DNA of 14,343 bases from contig PXSZ01000008.1 of NCBI GenBank assembly GCA_003023105.1, positions 1 to 14,343 on the forward strand, read 5' to 3'. Under the pieces are notes generated by a model. That model was given only the letters and a program-made list of their open reading frames with translations, did not search any database and was not told the DNA's origin. Below, piece after piece: positions 13,036-14,343 of this stretch. The translations under genes were made by a program, and so were the position numbers. Origin of the DNA: Bacteroidetes bacterium QH_10_64_37 (GTDB lineage Bacteria; Bacteroidota; Rhodothermia; Rhodothermales; Salinibacteraceae). Position 1 is the stretch's first letter. Each line of letters begins with the position of its first letter.

Positions 13036-13659
13036 TTACACCTCCGGCGGATCCTCCAGAAATTGCTCGTAAAGAGGGGCCAGGTCCTGCGTCAGGAGAC
13101 GATCACGGAGTGCCTCGGCGATCTGTGGCCGGTCCGCTTCCGTGAGCGCCAGCCATCGCCAGACGTGGGCCTCGGTCTGAGAAATCCCCTCGACGCCTCC
13201 CTCGTCTACGATCTCGGCCAACCGGGCAAACCGCTCGGCGGCGGCCGCAGGGTCCTTCCCGGCGATGGCCGGCCGGAAGAGCAGCGATTGCCCCTCCACG
13301 AGAAGCACAAACGGAGCCTCCAGCGCCTGCGCCTTGGCCGTTTCGAGCAGGTTCGTCGAGCGTCGACCGTACCGAATGGCTGAGAAGAACGACGCTTCGC
13401 CCGCCCGGTACGCCCAGAGTCCGGAGAGCAGCGCGTACTCGCGGGGCGTCCCGTTGGGCAAAGAGGCCGGGATTCCCTCCAGAACCGTCTCGTTCTCCGT
13501 CAGGGGATACAGTCGGTAGCGAACCAGGAGGCTGTCGGAGCGGGAGGAGGCGCGCTCGAGGAGCGTCCGAAGTCGCTCGGCGTCCTGCTGCGCGTAGGCC
13601 GTCTGCGTGGCCTGAGCGAATGGGGAAGCCATTGTGGCAAGGAGAACGAGGAGGACCAT
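13036..13659 (-). CDS. Exported helical protein of unknown function, 207 residues
   Basis: Seen: a short signal peptide (MVLLVLLATMASPFAQA, with a likely cut near Ala-Gln-Ala or Ala-Tyr-Ala, residues 17-23) that lacks the usual Lys/Arg at the start. A mainly helical chain follows, rich in Ala, Leu, Glu and Arg, in which helix pairs such as AERLRTLLERASSRSDSLL and EYALLSGLWAYRAGEASFFS recall TPR-like repeats. It is probably periplasmic. No enzyme motif is visible. The start lies only 7 bases after the stop of the acyltransferase gene, so the two are almost certainly one transcript. The acidic composition fits the rest of the window. A function in lipid handling next to the acyltransferase is a guess. 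Confidence 0.7.
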   Translation of the reverse strand: MVLLVLLATMASPFAQATQTAYAQQDAERLRTLLERASSRSDSLLVRYRLYPLTENETVLEGIPASLPNGTPREYALLSGLWAYRAGEASFFSAIRYGRRSTNLLETAKAQALEAPFVLLVEGQSLLFRPAIAGKDPAAAAERFARLAEIVDEGGVEGISQTEAHVWRWLALTEADRPQIAEALRDRLLTQDLAPLYEQFLEDPPEV

Positions 13660-13666
13660 ACCCGAA

Positions 13667-14335
13667 TCAGAGATAGCGCTCGAAGAAGGGGGCTGCGAAG
13701 GAAAAATCCCATCTTTTCTCCAGGCTGCCGAAGCCCTCCAAGAGCGTGCGGACAGGATCGTCGGTCGGAGCCTGAAGGTGGTGCCGGAGGTCCTGGAGGC
13801 GAGCCCGCTCCTGCCCGTCCGCCTCGTGGGCGGATCCGCCTGTGAGAAGCGCCGTGGGGGCGGCCTCGTTCTGCCACGTCACGTACGCCGCGTAGGGCCA
13901 CCACCTCGCCTGCGGGTACAGGCCCGCAAGGCGCTTTGTCGCCGAGGCGTCGAACGCCCCGACGCCGTCTTCGGGCGGGTGGAGGGTGCCCGCCGGATAG
14001 TACGCGAGCACGGTCTCCGGCTGTGCCCGAAACCGGCGCGCCGTGCGGCGAATCGTCGCGGCGCGCCGGGCCGGATCGTCCGGAGGAAACGGCTGAGCCC
14101 CTACGGCGGCGAAAAACGGGAGCCGGTCCCACTCGGCCATCCACAGGGTAGGCGGCCGCCGCAGTTGCTCCCGAAAAAGCAGCCACGCCAAGTGCCCGTC
14201 GTAAAAATAGTGGTGGTTGGCGTACGCGATGACGGGCCCGTCCGGAAGAGCGGGCGGCCACTTCCCCACCCAGCACACCCGCCGGAAGGCCCGGCGGAGG
14301 TCAACGCGAAGAAGAGCCGCGATGAGCCGACGCAT
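13667..14335 (-). CDS. PlsC-like acyltransferase (LPLAT superfamily)
   Basis: Transfers an acyl chain to a glycerol- or sugar-type hydroxyl at the membrane face. Seen: the N-terminal amphipathic basic segment (MRRLIAALLRVDLRRAF), PVIAYANHHYFYDGHLAW (34-51) with the H-x4-D motif His41/Asp46, and the second block YYPAGTLHPP (112-121), a variant of the usual FPEGTR with Ala in place of Glu and no Arg. Length is 222 residues, short for PlsC but normal for small family members. The PAGT variant and the extra Tyr and Trp residues suggest a specialised acceptor rather than lysophosphatidate. Carotenoid-glycoside acyltransferases (CruD type) are one possibility, since Salinibacter makes an acylated carotenoid glycoside. 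That link is inferred from taxonomy, not from this window. The ATG at 14335 is eight bases from the window edge; the upstream gene is unseen. Confidence 0.78.
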   Translation of the reverse strand: MRRLIAALLRVDLRRAFRRVCWVGKWPPALPDGPVIAYANHHYFYDGHLAWLLFREQLRRPPTLWMAEWDRLPFFAAVGAQPFPPDDPARRAATIRRTARRFRAQPETVLAYYPAGTLHPPEDGVGAFDASATKRLAGLYPQARWWPYAAYVTWQNEAAPTALLTGGSAHEADGQERARLQDLRHHLQAPTDDPVRTLLEGFGSLEKRWDFSFAAPFFERYL

Positions 14336-14343
14336 AGAGAAAC

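Overview
The window is GC-rich with short intergenic gaps. It looks like a halophilic member of the Rhodothermia (Salinibacter-like, at the edge of Bacteroidetes). The reasons are the strongly acidic proteins (the 69-residue cold-shock protein has only three Lys/Arg against about twenty Asp/Glu), the acidic linkers in DnaG and ClpS, and starts without a Shine-Dalgarno sequence. The lineage is an inference; no rRNA or tRNA gene is present to confirm it.

Left part (1-6102): the 3' end of a class I glutamine amidotransferase of the PuuD type is followed on the + strand by a membrane-anchored lytic-transglycosylase-like protein (483-2228). Converging on it from the - strand is dnaG (DNA primase), with a tiny lipoprotein gene upstream. 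A 422-base spacer holds an octamer repeat array in inverted halves. Then comes dapD (lysine/diaminopimelate pathway) on the + strand, converging on a 66-residue helix-turn-helix-like protein on the - strand that has a perfect 12-bp palindrome in its upstream region.

Middle part (6103-9957): a short uncertain ORF is followed by a two-gene - strand cassette: a 180-residue single-pass protein with a GGGFGMF motif, then a polytopic membrane protein. After a gene-poor stretch comes a cold-shock protein gene with a clear intrinsic terminator. On the + strand lies a TolB-like beta-propeller lipoprotein gene, disrupted by a recent near-perfect 106/107-bp direct duplication that shifts the frame.

Right part (10009-14343): one - strand run reads psd, pssA, purS, clpS. 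The first two genes make phosphatidylethanolamine from CDP-diacylglycerol via phosphatidylserine. purS is a subunit of FGAM synthase, here without purL or purQ, and clpS is the Clp protease N-degron adaptor. Upstream are a 71-residue orphan protein, a repeat-bearing gene-free stretch, and a two-gene unit of a PlsC-like acyltransferase followed 7 bases later by an exported protein of unknown function.

Most of the window is ordinary housekeeping. The parts worth a second look are the duplication in the propeller gene, the membrane two-gene cassette, the small HTH gene with its palindrome, and the octamer array. I found no CRISPR array, insertion sequence, tRNA, rRNA or replication origin.
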